Shown: piece by piece, positions 14,803-23,097 of the stretch | Numbering within the stretch: the first letter of the stretch is position 1 | Layout: every line of letters starts with the position of its first letter | Source: Bacteroidales bacterium | Lineage (GTDB): Bacteria > Bacteroidota > Bacteroidia > Bacteroidales > JAHJDW01 | NCBI GenBank assembly: GCA_029004185.1 | Contig: JAQUPB010000007.1 | Span: 5,751 to 41,248, forward strand | Direction of reading: 5' to 3' | Length of the DNA: 35,498 bases | Program-made: the position numbers and the translations under genes | The notes under the pieces: generated by a model | Database searches by the model: none | The model's input: the letters and a program-made list of their open reading frames with translations, nothing else | What the model was told of the DNA's origin: nothing

Positions 14803-15810
14803 TTAGTTATTAAAAGGCCATATATGAAAAAGAGTTAAGTGAAACACTACGATTGCGAAAATACCGGTAAACATAATAAACTTCACCAAATTACTTGCAT
14901 TGCTATAGTCCCTTCTTTTGTTTGCTTTAGGAACAATATAAAACATTAAAATAAGAGGAATCTGGACAAAAATCATAAGATACCAGAATAAAACCAACAA
15001 TCCCTCTTCATAAACAACATTTTGTATAAGTACAATTGAAAAAAATACAATACATGAAAAGGCAAGTATTATTATCTCGCTGTTTTTTATTCCGAATTTT
15101 ATAGGTATTGTTTTGCATCCTATTTTTCTATCGCCTTTTATGTCTTCAATATCTTTGATTATTTCGCGAATCAGATTTATGAAAAATGCAAAAAATGCAA
15201 TGGCAAAAAGTCCTTTCTTCAAATCGGAAAAATTAAAAATTGTTATATCAAATTTACTTTTCATCATTGAAATCTCAAAAAACCAAACAAGCAAAGGCAC
15301 TATTGCTGCATGCAATGAAACTATTATATTTCCTATTAAAAATGTTTTTTTCAGATATGTCGAATACGACCACAATAAAATTATTGCAGCTACATAAATC
15401 AATATTAATTTGAGATTTGCTACAAGTATTGACAAATAAACGGCAACAACAAAGGCAATGGCATTTAATATAATATGCAGAAAAATAGCACGGCTTCTTT
15501 TAATATAACGCCCAAGAATAACTTTTTTAGGACGGTTTATCCAATCGGTTTTGATATCGAAATAATCGTTAATGATATAACCTGCTGCCGCTACCAGCAT
15601 AGTTGAAAGAACAAGCAAAAAGAAATTAAAATCATTAAGCTGAAGTTCGGTGTCGGTATAAAATCTGAAATGCGGTTTTAACATGCAATACCTCACAGTG
15701 TATTGCATCAATGCAATAATAATAAGATTTTTGTATCGTATGAGCCGCAGATAATTATTGGTTTGCTCAATTATCGATCTTAATTGTATATGTCGTAAAA
15801 AGTTTAACAT
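14803..15810 (-). CDS. UbiA-family prenyltransferase
   Basis: This 335-residue membrane protein has about eight to nine transmembrane helices. The first Asp-rich motif is NDYFDIKTDWINRPKKVILG, the second REIIKDIEDIKGDRKIGCKTIPIKFG; both bind Mg-diphosphate of the prenyl donor. The NRPKK and loop pattern is that of Bacteroidota homologues annotated as geranylgeranylglycerol-phosphate geranylgeranyltransferase-like. The true acceptor is unknown; quinone, heme and lipid acceptors exist in the superfamily. It lies between the KdsC-like gene (187 bp upstream, containing the palindromic element) and maf. The family call is firm. Confidence 0.9.
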   Translation of the reverse strand: MLNFLRHIQLRSIIEQTNNYLRLIRYKNLIIIALMQYTVRYCMLKPHFRFYTDTELQLNDFNFFLLVLSTMLVAAAGYIINDYFDIKTDWINRPKKVILGRYIKRSRAIFLHIILNAIAFVVAVYLSILVANLKLILIYVAAIILLWSYSTYLKKTFLIGNIIVSLHAAIVPLLVWFFEISMMKSKFDITIFNFSDLKKGLFAIAFFAFFINLIREIIKDIEDIKGDRKIGCKTIPIKFGIKNSEIIILAFSCIVFFSIVLIQNVVYEEGLLVLFWYLMIFVQIPLILMFYIVPKANKRRDYSNASNLVKFIMFTGIFAIVVFHLTLFHIWPFNN

Positions 15811-15863
15811 TCAGTTAAAAAGTTTTCAGTTTTCAGTTCACAGTTTTTAGTTTCTATAGTTTA
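15811..15863. repeat. Simple dispersed repeat, TTTTCAGTT family, copy 2
   Basis: AAGTTTTCAGTTTTCAGTT is followed by CACAGTTTTTAGTTTC; the phrase TTTTCAGTTCACAGTTTT is shared with 34259-34294. It lies directly upstream of the ubiA start, next to the MITE-like element. Confidence 0.55.
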
Positions 15864-15874
15864 AAAAGATGGTG

Positions 15875-15992
15875 TTTGTTTCATAATGTTCGAATACAAG
15901 GCTTTCGAGGTTTTCAAATCAGGAGTTTACTAATGTAAATGACTGATTTTAAAAACGAGAGTAACGCAGTATTCGGACATTATGGACAAACA
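15875..15992. repeat. MITE-like palindromic element, copy A
   Basis: This 118-bp element has imperfect terminal inverted repeats: GTTTGTTTCATAATGTTCG on the left, and on the right CGGACATTATGGACAAAC, whose complement reads GTTTGTCCATAATGTCCG. Inner arms also pair (AGGTTTTCAAATCAG against CTGATTTTAAAAACG), so the whole unit can form one long interrupted hairpin. The reverse complement of 29734-29858 aligns with it along its length, including AGGCTTTCGA, AAATCAGGAGT, GACTGATTT and CGAGAGTAACG. It encodes no protein and ends 5 bp before the kdsC-like stop codon. Confidence 0.85.
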
Positions 15993-15996
15993 ACAG

Positions 15997-16518
15997 TTAC
16001 CAACAAAAAGCATTATCATTCATCCACTTTCCATGTAATTTCATAACCTGCTCAATAATATCCCTTGCGCAGCCACCACCACCACTTGCTTCTGAAATAT
16101 AAACCGAGATTGATTTTATTTCATTTGCCGCATCCGAAGGACAGGCAGGCAATCCCGCCATTTGCATTGCTTTATAATCGGGAATGTCATCTCCCATATA
16201 TAAAACATTTTTCTGCTCCAGATTCCTATCTTTCATGTATTTATCAAGGACTCTGCACTTATCACCTGTTTCCATAAAAATATCCCTGACTCCTATTCTT
16301 TCAAATCTTTTTCTTATAGAATCGGCTTTTGCACCAGAAATTATGCATACGTTATATCCGTTTTTCAATGCAAGCTGAATTGCGTATCCGTCCTTTGCAT
16401 TCATTGTTCTTATTTGCTCCCCGTCAGGCATTGTTGATACAAAACTGCTTGCCAGAACGCCGTCAACATCAAATACAAAAGTTGTTATGTCTGCCAATAA
16501 TTGCCTGTAATTTGTCAT
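15997..16518 (-). CDS. KdsC-like Kdo-8-phosphate phosphatase (HAD family)
   Basis: This 173-residue HAD phosphatase of the C0 (capless) type has the nucleophile motif FVFDVDGVL (D17, D19), IISG (about 59-62), and GDDIPDYKAMQMAG for motif IV. The ending SEASGGGGCARDIIEQVM is typical of the KdsC subfamily, in which the C-terminal tail enters the active site of the neighbouring subunit of the tetramer. It removes phosphate from Kdo-8-P before activation by KdsB (gene at 5816). The symbol is left open because some KdsC-like proteins act on other sugar phosphates. It heads the group continuing with ubiA and maf. Confidence 0.88.
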   Translation of the reverse strand: MTNYRQLLADITTFVFDVDGVLASSFVSTMPDGEQIRTMNAKDGYAIQLALKNGYNVCIISGAKADSIRKRFERIGVRDIFMETGDKCRVLDKYMKDRNLEQKNVLYMGDDIPDYKAMQMAGLPACPSDAANEIKSISVYISEASGGGGCARDIIEQVMKLHGKWMNDNAFCW

Positions 16519-16737
16519 TTTTTATTACAATATACTAAAAATATATAATACGAAATTTATTTAAAAACTGTTTCATTATTAAATCAATTTAAAATAATAA
16601 AAAGCCATCATAAAACTTATAGTTTCTGCATTTTAATAAAATTTTAATGTATATTTTATGATAAAAAATGAATTTTTATAAAAATTTGTTTAGATTGTTT
16701 AAATAATCGAAATTTACTTTCTTTTAAAGTATTATTT

Positions 16738-17688
16738 ATGGAAAAATTGGCAGTAGTGGCACTTGGAGGCAATGCTCTTATAAGGGAAGGGCAAAAGGGA
16801 ACAATAGATGATCAGGAATTAAATGTTTATGATACATGTACCTGCTTGCTCGAGTTAATTAAAAGCAAATACAACATAGTAATAACTCACGGCAACGGAC
16901 CTCAGGTAGGCAACATTCTTCTGCAGAACATTGCAGGAAATAAGGTTTTCGGACTTCCTATAATGCCGTTGGATATTTGTGGAGCTTTTTCGCAGGGTTT
17001 TATCGGACTTATGCTCGAACAGCAATTGCGAAACGTGCTTAAAGAAAGAGACATGGAGCGCGATGTAATTACAATTATTACTCAGGTAATTGTTGATAAA
17101 AATGATGATGCTTTTAAAAATCCCACAAAGCCCATAGGACCTTATTATACAAAAGAGGATGCTGACAAAATATCTTCAGAAACTAAAGCTGTATTTGCCG
17201 AAGACCCAAAAGGCAGAGGATGGCGGAAAGTTGTAGCATCGCCAAAACCATTGGTAATAGGAAACAGGAAGTCAATAGAAAAACTTTCCAGAGACGGGCA
17301 GGTTGTAATTGCTGTTGGAGGAGGAGGAATTCCGGTGTTTTACGTAAAAGAAAATAAATTGCAGGGCATTGATGCCGTAATTGATAAAGACCTCGCCTCT
17401 TCATTGCTTGCAACACAGATAAATGCCGATGAATTTTATATTCTCACCGATGTTCCCAAGGTGAGCATTAACTTCCGAAAACAAAATGAAAAACAACTTG
17501 ATGTAATTACAATTAATGAAGCAAAGCAATATCTCAATGAAGGGCATTTTGCCGAAGGGAGTATGGCACCGAAAATAAAAGCAGCGATGAACTTTGTTGA
17601 AGCTACCGGCAGAAAAGCTGTAATCACTCAGGCATCCGAACTTGGGAAAAAAGATGCAGGAACAATAATTATTGCAAACGGGAAATAA
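16738..17688 (+). CDS. arcC: Carbamate kinase
   Basis: This 316-residue amino-acid-kinase-family protein has ALGGNALI (residues 8-15) and ITHGNGPQVGNI (49-60), both carbamate kinase signatures, plus AVGGGGIPVFY and AVIDKDLASSLLA for nucleotide binding, and GSMAPKIKAAMNFVEATGRKAVIT near the end. It makes ATP from carbamoyl phosphate and ADP, the last step of arginine or citrulline fermentation. The ornithine carbamoyltransferase gene follows after 46 bp. The 219 bp upstream are extremely AT-rich, with only a near-match to a -7 box (TACTTTCT before the ATG). Confidence 0.96.
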   Translation: MEKLAVVALGGNALIREGQKGTIDDQELNVYDTCTCLLELIKSKYNIVITHGNGPQVGNILLQNIAGNKVFGLPIMPLDICGAFSQGFIGLMLEQQLRNVLKERDMERDVITIITQVIVDKNDDAFKNPTKPIGPYYTKEDADKISSETKAVFAEDPKGRGWRKVVASPKPLVIGNRKSIEKLSRDGQVVIAVGGGGIPVFYVKENKLQGIDAVIDKDLASSLLATQINADEFYILTDVPKVSINFRKQNEKQLDVITINEAKQYLNEGHFAEGSMAPKIKAAMNFVEATGRKAVITQASELGKKDAGTIIIANGK

Positions 17689-17695
17689 TTTTTTT

Positions 17696-17703
17696 TACTT
17701 TTG
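17696..17703 (+). promoter_or_regulatory. Candidate -7 box for the ornithine carbamoyltransferase gene
   Basis: TACTTTTG matches TAnnTTTG, and a TTG lies at 17672-17674, 21 bp upstream, which fits the -33 element spacing of Bacteroidota promoters. It overlaps the arcC end, so the second gene may also be transcribed on its own. Confidence 0.45.
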
Positions 17704-17708
17704 TTTTT

Positions 17709-17734
17709 TTATAAATTTTATAAACTTATAAACT
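17709..17734. repeat. Simple repeat, TTTATAAACTTATAAAC type, copy 1
   Basis: ATAAATTTTATAAAC then TTATAAACT directly precedes the carbamoyltransferase start. A similar stretch precedes the next gene (18800-18841). Confidence 0.4.
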
Positions 17735-18736
17735 ATGCCAGTAAATTTAAAAAACCGAAGTTTTCTTAAACTTCTCGACTTCACACCCGAAGAAATAAAA
17801 TTTTTGTTGAATCTTTCAATAGACTTAAAGAAAGCTAAATATTCGGGAACGGAACAGCAAAGATTAAAAGGTAAAAATATCGCTTTGATTTTTGAAAAAG
17901 ATTCAACCCGTACGCGATGTGCTTTTGAAGTAGCCGCCCAGGACCAAGGTGCTCATGTAACTTATCTGGGACCCACAGGCTCGCAAATTGGCAAAAAAGA
18001 ATCAATGAAAGATACGGCAAGAGTTCTGGGAAGAATGTACGATGGAATTGAATACCGCGGATATGCACAGGATATAGTTGAAACATTGGCGAAATATGCT
18101 GGTGTTCCTGTATGGAACGGATTGACAAACGAATTTCACCCTACGCAAATATTAGCTGACTTTCAGACAATGCTCGAACATATAGATAAACCTATACATA
18201 AAATATCATTTTGCTTTTCAGGCGATGCTCATAATAATGTCGGAAACTCTTTAATGGTTGGTGCTGCAAAGATGGGCATGGATTTCAGAGCTGCTGCTCC
18301 GAAAAATTGTCAGCCAGATGAAAAACTTGTTGCAAAATGTAAAGAAATAGCAAAAGAAACAGGTGCTAAAATAACTATTACCGATAATGTTGCGGAAGCA
18401 GTAAAAGGAGTTGATTTTATTTATACCGATGTTTGGGTATCGATGGGAGAACCAGATAATGTTTGGGAAGAAAGAATCAAGCTTTTAAAACCATTTCAGG
18501 TGAATAAAAAAATGCTTGATTTAACCGGCAACCCAAATATAAAATTTTTGCATTGTCTTCCTGCATTCCATAACAGAGAAACTGCAGTTGGCGAGCAGAT
18601 CCATCAGAAATTCGGACTCGACGGCATGGAAGTAACCGAAGAAGTTTTCGAATCACCTGCATCAGTTGTTTTCGATGAAGCTGAAAACAGGGTTCATACA
18701 ATTAAAGCTGTGATGGTGGCAACTCTGGGGAATTAA
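17735..18736 (+). CDS. Ornithine carbamoyltransferase
   Basis: The 333-residue enzyme interconverts ornithine plus carbamoyl phosphate with citrulline. The carbamoyl-phosphate loop is S57-T-R-T60 in [48 protein letters not shown] follows; [13 protein letters not shown], the ornithine SMG loop ([19 protein letters not shown]) and FLHCLPAFH (HCLP 273-276) are all present. These are the features of true ornithine carbamoyltransferases, not of the N-succinylornithine enzyme that many Bacteroidota use for arginine synthesis. With arcC next door this suggests the catabolic direction (arcB), but the symbol is withheld because argF cannot be ruled out. No deiminase or antiporter is in the window. Confidence 0.94.
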   Translation: MPVNLKNRSFLKLLDFTPEEIKFLLNLSIDLKKAKYSGTEQQRLKGKNIALIFEKDSTRTRCAFEVAAQDQGAHVTYLGPTGSQIGKKESMKDTARVLGRMYDGIEYRGYAQDIVETLAKYAGVPVWNGLTNEFHPTQILADFQTMLEHIDKPIHKISFCFSGDAHNNVGNSLMVGAAKMGMDFRAAAPKNCQPDEKLVAKCKEIAKETGAKITITDNVAEAVKGVDFIYTDVWVSMGEPDNVWEERIKLLKPFQVNKKMLDLTGNPNIKFLHCLPAFHNRETAVGEQIHQKFGLDGMEVTEEVFESPASVVFDEAENRVHTIKAVMVATLGN

Positions 18737-18765
18737 AAATTTGATATTTGAAATTTGAAGTTATG

Positions 18766-18798
18766 AAAGCTGCTCTATATGATAATAAGAGTGGCTTT
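18766..18798 (+). terminator. Rho-independent terminator after the carbamoyltransferase gene
   Basis: AAAGCTGCTCT (18766-18776) pairs with AGAGTGGCTTT (18788-18798) over 11 positions with two G-U pairs, leaving an 11-nt loop. It is followed by TTAACTTTT. It lies 29 bp after the stop codon, separating this gene from the PfkB kinase gene. Confidence 0.7.
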
Positions 18799-18799
18799 T

Positions 18800-18841
18800 T
18801 AACTTTTATAACTTTATAAACCTTACAAACTTTATAACTAC
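18800..18841. repeat. Simple repeat, ACTTTATAAAC type, copy 2
   Basis: The units AACTTTTATAACTTTATAAAC and CTTACAAACTTTATAAC-like repeats fill the leader before the PfkB gene, resembling 17709-17734. Confidence 0.4.
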
Positions 18842-18852
18842 TATTCCATTTT

Positions 18853-19794
18853 ATGAGAAAAGTTTATTGTGTTGGTGAAACGGTTTTCGACATAATTTTT
18901 AAAAATTCCAAACCTATTGAAGCAAAACCAGGCGGGTCGATGCTTAATACTGCTGTTTCTCTCGGCAGAATGAATGTTCCCGTAAATCTTGTTTCTGAAT
19001 ACTCAAAAGATGCTGTCGGCAATTTAATTGATGATTTTTTAAAAAATAATAACGTAGGTGTTGATTATATATTCAGATTTATAAACGGCAAAACTCCTTT
19101 GGCTCTTGGTTTTCTCAATAATGAAAACAATGCCGATTATTCGTTTTATAAAATTTATCCCGAAAAAAGACTGGCAGTTAATTTTCCTGAAATAAAAAAA
19201 GACGATATTATATTATTTGGTTCCTTATATTCGATTTCAAAAGAAATCTGGGATATAATTAACGGTTTTCTTAAAAAAGCAAAGCACAAAAAAGCAATAC
19301 TCATATATGACCCTAATTACAGGACTTCCAATCTGCTCGACATAAAGAAAATTAAACCGTATATTCTTAAAAGCATTTCTTTTGCAGATATTGTTAGGGG
19401 CTCAGATGAAGATTTTAAACATATTTTTGGTACAACAGATTCTGAAAAGACTTTTGATTTCATAAGAAAAAATAATTGTTTCGATTTTATTTATACTGCA
19501 AATAAAAATGGTGTTTATCTGCATACCGAGAATTATTCAAAAAAATATAAAGTTCCGGAAATAAAGCCCGTGAGCACAATTGCCGCAGGCGATAGCTTTA
19601 ATGCGGGGTTGATTTATTCGATTCTGAAAAATAAAATTTCATTCGAAAAAATAAATTCCATAAAACCCGAAATCTGGAATGATATAATCAAAACCTCAAT
19701 TGATTTTGCTACTGATGTTTGTTTGAGTTATGAGAATTATGTTTCCGCAAACCTGACAGAATCGTTAGAAATGAAAACCCGACAGATTCGATAG
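18853..19794 (+). CDS. PfkB-family sugar kinase
   Basis: This 313-residue ribokinase-fold kinase has the N-terminal PGGSMLNTAVSLGRM (residues 27-40), the DPNYR motif (153-157) common in fructokinase-like members, and the C-terminal anion hole and base in STIAAGDSFNAG (241-252, D247 as the base). The usual DTxGAGD appears as STIAAGD, so Asp and the first Gly of the consensus are replaced; the catalytic Asp is kept. It probably phosphorylates a sugar such as fructose; the substrate is not certain. It lies 116 bp downstream of the carbamoyltransferase terminator, so it is likely its own unit, and is convergent with iorB. The last codons overlap a small CTGACAG/CTGTCAG inverted repeat (19753-19803). 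Confidence 0.88.
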   Translation: MRKVYCVGETVFDIIFKNSKPIEAKPGGSMLNTAVSLGRMNVPVNLVSEYSKDAVGNLIDDFLKNNNVGVDYIFRFINGKTPLALGFLNNENNADYSFYKIYPEKRLAVNFPEIKKDDIILFGSLYSISKEIWDIINGFLKKAKHKKAILIYDPNYRTSNLLDIKKIKPYILKSISFADIVRGSDEDFKHIFGTTDSEKTFDFIRKNNCFDFIYTANKNGVYLHTENYSKKYKVPEIKPVSTIAAGDSFNAGLIYSILKNKISFEKINSIKPEIWNDIIKTSIDFATDVCLSYENYVSANLTESLEMKTRQIR

Positions 19795-19820
19795 ACCTGT
19801 CAGAGTTTAATATATAAATA

Positions 19821-20402
19821 TTATTTATTCTTTTCCGAAAACTTTCTTCCTGCTTCGAGTGCCGCAAGGTTTAAATTAACAACGGCATCACCTTTTTTCC
19901 CGAAGATGAATTTAATTGCACCCTGAAACTTTTCATATGGCAGATTTAAAAACGGAGATGCGGCGCCAAGAATAACAACATTTGCGGCTTTTACCGAACC
20001 TATTTCCTTTGCAATTGTATCAGCATCAATTGCAATATTGTTTTTTACGGATTTAATTTCTGCCATTATTTTATCAATATGAGGATAATCGGGAATGTTT
20101 ATAAAAGGATTTGTATTTGTAACAAGCCATCCTTCTGCCGAAAGCCAAGGTAAATATCTCAGCGACTCCATGGGTTCAACGGAAATAATCATATCAGCTT
20201 TTCCTTTCGGGATAAGGTCGGAATAAATTTCTTTATCGGAAATTCTCAGATGCGACTGCACATCGCCGCCTCTCTGGCTCATTCCGTGAACTTCCGATTG
20301 TTTTAAAAATAATCCTGCGTCAAGAGCTGCAAAACCTATAATTGCGGAAATAGAAACTATTCCCTGTCCCCCAACACCTGAAATTATTATGTCGTTTCTC
20401 AT
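19821..20402 (-). CDS. iorB: Indolepyruvate ferredoxin oxidoreductase, beta subunit
   Basis: This 193-residue protein is the gamma-domain subunit of 2-oxoacid:ferredoxin oxidoreductases. It begins DIIISGVGGQGIVSISAIIGFAA, followed by KQSEVHGMSQRGGDVQSHLRI, both IorB signatures, and ADMIISVEPMESLRYLPWL. With IorA it converts aryl pyruvates (from Trp, Phe and Tyr) to acyl-CoA with reduction of a ferredoxin, or runs in reverse for aromatic amino acid synthesis. The start lies 2 bp after the iorA stop, so the subunits are translated from one message. Confidence 0.94.
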   Translation of the reverse strand: MRNDIIISGVGGQGIVSISAIIGFAALDAGLFLKQSEVHGMSQRGGDVQSHLRISDKEIYSDLIPKGKADMIISVEPMESLRYLPWLSAEGWLVTNTNPFINIPDYPHIDKIMAEIKSVKNNIAIDADTIAKEIGSVKAANVVILGAASPFLNLPYEKFQGAIKFIFGKKGDAVVNLNLAALEAGRKFSEKNK

Positions 20403-20404
20403 TG

Positions 20405-22009
20405 TTACTTGTTTTTAAATTTCTCTTTATTTTTTTTATTTAATGTCTGGATACATTCCCTGCGTGGAATTATAACTGACACACCTTTATATTCAATTTC
20501 TTCTTTTATTATTTTAACATTTGTTTCGTGCTGATTTTTCAAAGGTTTAATAACACGAATATGTTCCAGCTCAACACCAACTCCTTTGCATATTTCTTCA
20601 ATCTTACCGAATCCGGGAGTATCCTGACCACCAGTCATTGCTGTTGTGAGGTTATCAAGGATAAAAATCGTGACTTGCGATCTACTATTACATGCATCAA
20701 GCAATCCCGTTATTCCGGAGTGAGAAAATGTTGAGTCGCCAATAGTTGCTACTGATGGATGCAATCCACCGTCTGCTGCTCCTTTTGCCATCGTTATTGA
20801 TGCTCCCATATCTACACAGCTGTTAATTGCATTGTATGGAGGTAAAGCACCCAAAGTATAACAGCCGATATCGGAAAAAACAGCATATTTATCATATCCG
20901 CGCAATGCTTCATTCAAAGCAATATAAGTATCACTATGCGAACAACCGTCACAAAACGACGGAGGACGAGGGACAACGACCTGTGGAACATCTTTACCTT
21001 TTGTATCTGTCAATCCCAGAGCAACAGCAACAAGATTTGGAGTTAGTTCTCCGTCACGCGGTAATGTTCCATCCAAGCGCCCTTTTATTGTTTTCCCTTT
21101 TGCAAGATAACCTTTCAGCATTTCTTCAACAAAAGGCATTCCCTCTTCAATAACCAGTATTTCTTCACACTCATTATATATTTTTTCAATCATTTTTTTT
21201 GGAAGAGGATATTGCCCGATTTTTAAAACAGGATAATTGAGATTTGTGTTTTGAATATTTTCCATCAGGTAATTGTAGGCAATGCCGCATGTTATTATTC
21301 CGAGCTTTTTATCACTTCCATCTTTATAAAAATTAAACGGCGATTCTTCCGATTCTTTTTCAAGCAAAGGCTGAACTCCTAGAAGTTTTTTATACTTTTT
21401 TCTTGCAATTGCAGGAAGTAAAACAAACTGTACGAGGTCTTCGGGAAGTTTTAAATTATTTTGTTTTTTTATATCACGTTGTTGAACTCCCGCTCTTGAA
21501 TGAGCCATTCTTGTGGTAATTCTCATTAAAACAGGAAGTTTGTATTTTTCAGACAAATCAAATCCGTAAAAAGCCATATCATATGCTTCCTGTTGATTTG
21601 CGGGTTCAAGAAAAGGAATAAGAGAGAATTTTCCATAAAACCGAGAATCCTGTTCGTTTTGTGAAGAGTGCATCGAAGGGTCATCCGCAGAAACAACAAT
21701 ACATCCGCCGTTAACACCTGTAAAAGCAGAATTTATAAACGGGTCGGCGGCAACATTTAAACCAACATGTTTCATGCAAGCCATTGCACGCTTGCCCGTG
21801 AATGACATACCAAGAGCTGCCTCAACAGCAGTTTTCTCATTTGCCGACCATGTACATTGAATATTCAGTTCTTTGGCTTGTTTGGAATGTTGAACAAATT
21901 CCATGATTTCGGTTGAAGGTGTTCCGGGATAAGCATATATTCCGGACAAGCCGGCATCTATTCCGCCCTGTGCAATTGCTTCATCACCTAATAATAATGA
22001 TTTTCTCAT
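20405..22009 (-). CDS. iorA: Indolepyruvate ferredoxin oxidoreductase, alpha subunit, without the ferredoxin domain
   Basis: This 534-residue subunit has an N-terminal pyrimidine-binding domain (LLLGDEAIAQGGIDAGLSG, AYPGTPSTEI), a transketolase-C-like middle domain, and a TPP domain with PSFCDGCSHSDTY, GDSTFSHSGITGLLDACN and NLTTAMTGGQDTPGFG. Archaeal IorA continues with about 60-100 residues carrying two CxxCxxC cluster motifs. Here the chain ends shortly after VSVIIPRRECIQTLN, with no such cysteines. The enzyme must therefore pass electrons through a separate ferredoxin. From memory, short versions are usual in Bacteroidota. It precedes iorB by 2 bp. Confidence 0.93.
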   Translation of the reverse strand: MRKSLLLGDEAIAQGGIDAGLSGIYAYPGTPSTEIMEFVQHSKQAKELNIQCTWSANEKTAVEAALGMSFTGKRAMACMKHVGLNVAADPFINSAFTGVNGGCIVVSADDPSMHSSQNEQDSRFYGKFSLIPFLEPANQQEAYDMAFYGFDLSEKYKLPVLMRITTRMAHSRAGVQQRDIKKQNNLKLPEDLVQFVLLPAIARKKYKKLLGVQPLLEKESEESPFNFYKDGSDKKLGIITCGIAYNYLMENIQNTNLNYPVLKIGQYPLPKKMIEKIYNECEEILVIEEGMPFVEEMLKGYLAKGKTIKGRLDGTLPRDGELTPNLVAVALGLTDTKGKDVPQVVVPRPPSFCDGCSHSDTYIALNEALRGYDKYAVFSDIGCYTLGALPPYNAINSCVDMGASITMAKGAADGGLHPSVATIGDSTFSHSGITGLLDACNSRSQVTIFILDNLTTAMTGGQDTPGFGKIEEICKGVGVELEHIRVIKPLKNQHETNVKIIKEEIEYKGVSVIIPRRECIQTLNKKNKEKFKNK

Positions 22010-22074
22010 TTTAATTTACGAGTTTAAAAAATGATTTTAATATTTCCGTGTAAAACTAAAAATATTGAAATCAA

Positions 22075-22977
22075 TTACCAAAAAATATTTATTATGGTTT
22101 TTTTCGTCTGCGAAATTATCAGACCTACCAATATAAGAATCATGCCGGCGATTTTTCCTGCAGTTATTTCTTCAGATAAAATAAAATAGGAAAGCACAAC
22201 TGTAAAAACAGGAATAAGATTTGTATATACGTTCACTCTGTTCACTCCGATTTTTTTCATGACAATAATAAACATCATAAATGCAAGTGATGATGCGAAA
22301 ACAGAAAGCAAAACCAAAGAACTTACCAGCTCCGAATTTAGTTTTATCTGTATGATTTTATTAAAATCAAAAATCAAAAATAAAGGCATGAATAAAAACA
22401 TCCCGATAATATTCTGATATGTGACTATTGTAAATGCAGAATATTTGGCTGAAAGTCTTTTAACATATACAGTATAAAATAATGCCGAAAGAACCGCAAA
22501 AAACAAAAAACACACACCCAGTGGAGAAGCTGAAAAAGAAAGATTTTTTTTCAAAACCATAACAACTATTCCCAAAAACGAAACAACAATCCCTATAATA
22601 TTTGTTAAGGTGATTTTTTCTTTGAGCATAAAAAACGCCATGATAGGCGTAAAAACAGGTATCGTAGAAATTATTATTGAAGCCATTGATGCGGGAACAA
22701 GTGTCAACCCGAAACTTTCACCTATAAAGTAGCAGAACGGTTCGCACAATGCAACAATAAGCAAAAGCTTAATATCTTCAGATTTGATTTTCTGAATCTT
22801 TCCGAGCGGTTTTAAAACAGCAAACATAATCACCGATGCGATTACAAGACGTAAAAAAACAATCGTTATCGGCGGATAATATTTGTTGGCAATTTTGAAC
22901 CAAATGAACGACATCCCCCAGAAAAGCATCGGAAGAACGGCAATGATGTAAAAATATATTTTGTTTTTGTTGTTCAT
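22075..22977 (-). CDS. EamA/DMT-family transporter
   Basis: This 300-residue integral membrane protein has ten predicted helices in two EamA repeats. The first starts LPMLFWGMSFIWFKIANKYYPPITIVFLRL, the second around VCFLFFAVLSALFYTVYVKRLS; LIPVFTVVLSYFILSEEITAGKIAGMILILVG is the typical end of the second repeat. Members export or import amino acids, nucleosides or other metabolites; substrate cannot be inferred. It lies 65 bp upstream of the iorA start on the same strand, so it may be in the same transcript; an amino acid or organic acid exporter would fit, but that is speculation. Confidence 0.9.
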   Translation of the reverse strand: MNNKNKIYFYIIAVLPMLFWGMSFIWFKIANKYYPPITIVFLRLVIASVIMFAVLKPLGKIQKIKSEDIKLLLIVALCEPFCYFIGESFGLTLVPASMASIIISTIPVFTPIMAFFMLKEKITLTNIIGIVVSFLGIVVMVLKKNLSFSASPLGVCFLFFAVLSALFYTVYVKRLSAKYSAFTIVTYQNIIGMFLFMPLFLIFDFNKIIQIKLNSELVSSLVLLSVFASSLAFMMFIIVMKKIGVNRVNVYTNLIPVFTVVLSYFILSEEITAGKIAGMILILVGLIISQTKKTIINIFW

Positions 22978-23035
22978 CGCTTCAAATTTGCTTATGCAAA
23001 TTAATGAAAGTTATTTTGGTTTACAATAAATAAAA

Positions 23036-23074
23036 AATATCGAATATCGAACACCGAATGCTGAATATCGAAGT
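23036..23074. repeat. Dispersed repeat, TTCGGTGTTCGAT family, copy 2 (opposite orientation)
   Basis: AATATCGAATATCGAAC then ACCGAATGCTGAATATCGAAGT is the reverse complement of the copies at 12314-12344 and 31858-31891. It is in the spacer upstream of the EamA gene and downstream of the tRNA. Confidence 0.7.
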
Positions 23075-23097
23075 AAAAAAGCCCTAATACTTCAGGA

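Noticed and set aside
16607..16662. ATCATAAAA/TTTTATGAT inverted repeat upstream of arcC
   Set aside because: Nine A/T-dominated pairs with a 38-nt loop are expected by chance in such AT-rich sequence; no other support.
19753..19803. CTGACAG/CTGTCAG inverted repeat at the end of the PfkB gene as a terminator
   Set aside because: The stem is only 7 bp with a 37-nt loop lying mostly inside the coding region, and no T-run follows; kept only as a remark under the gene.
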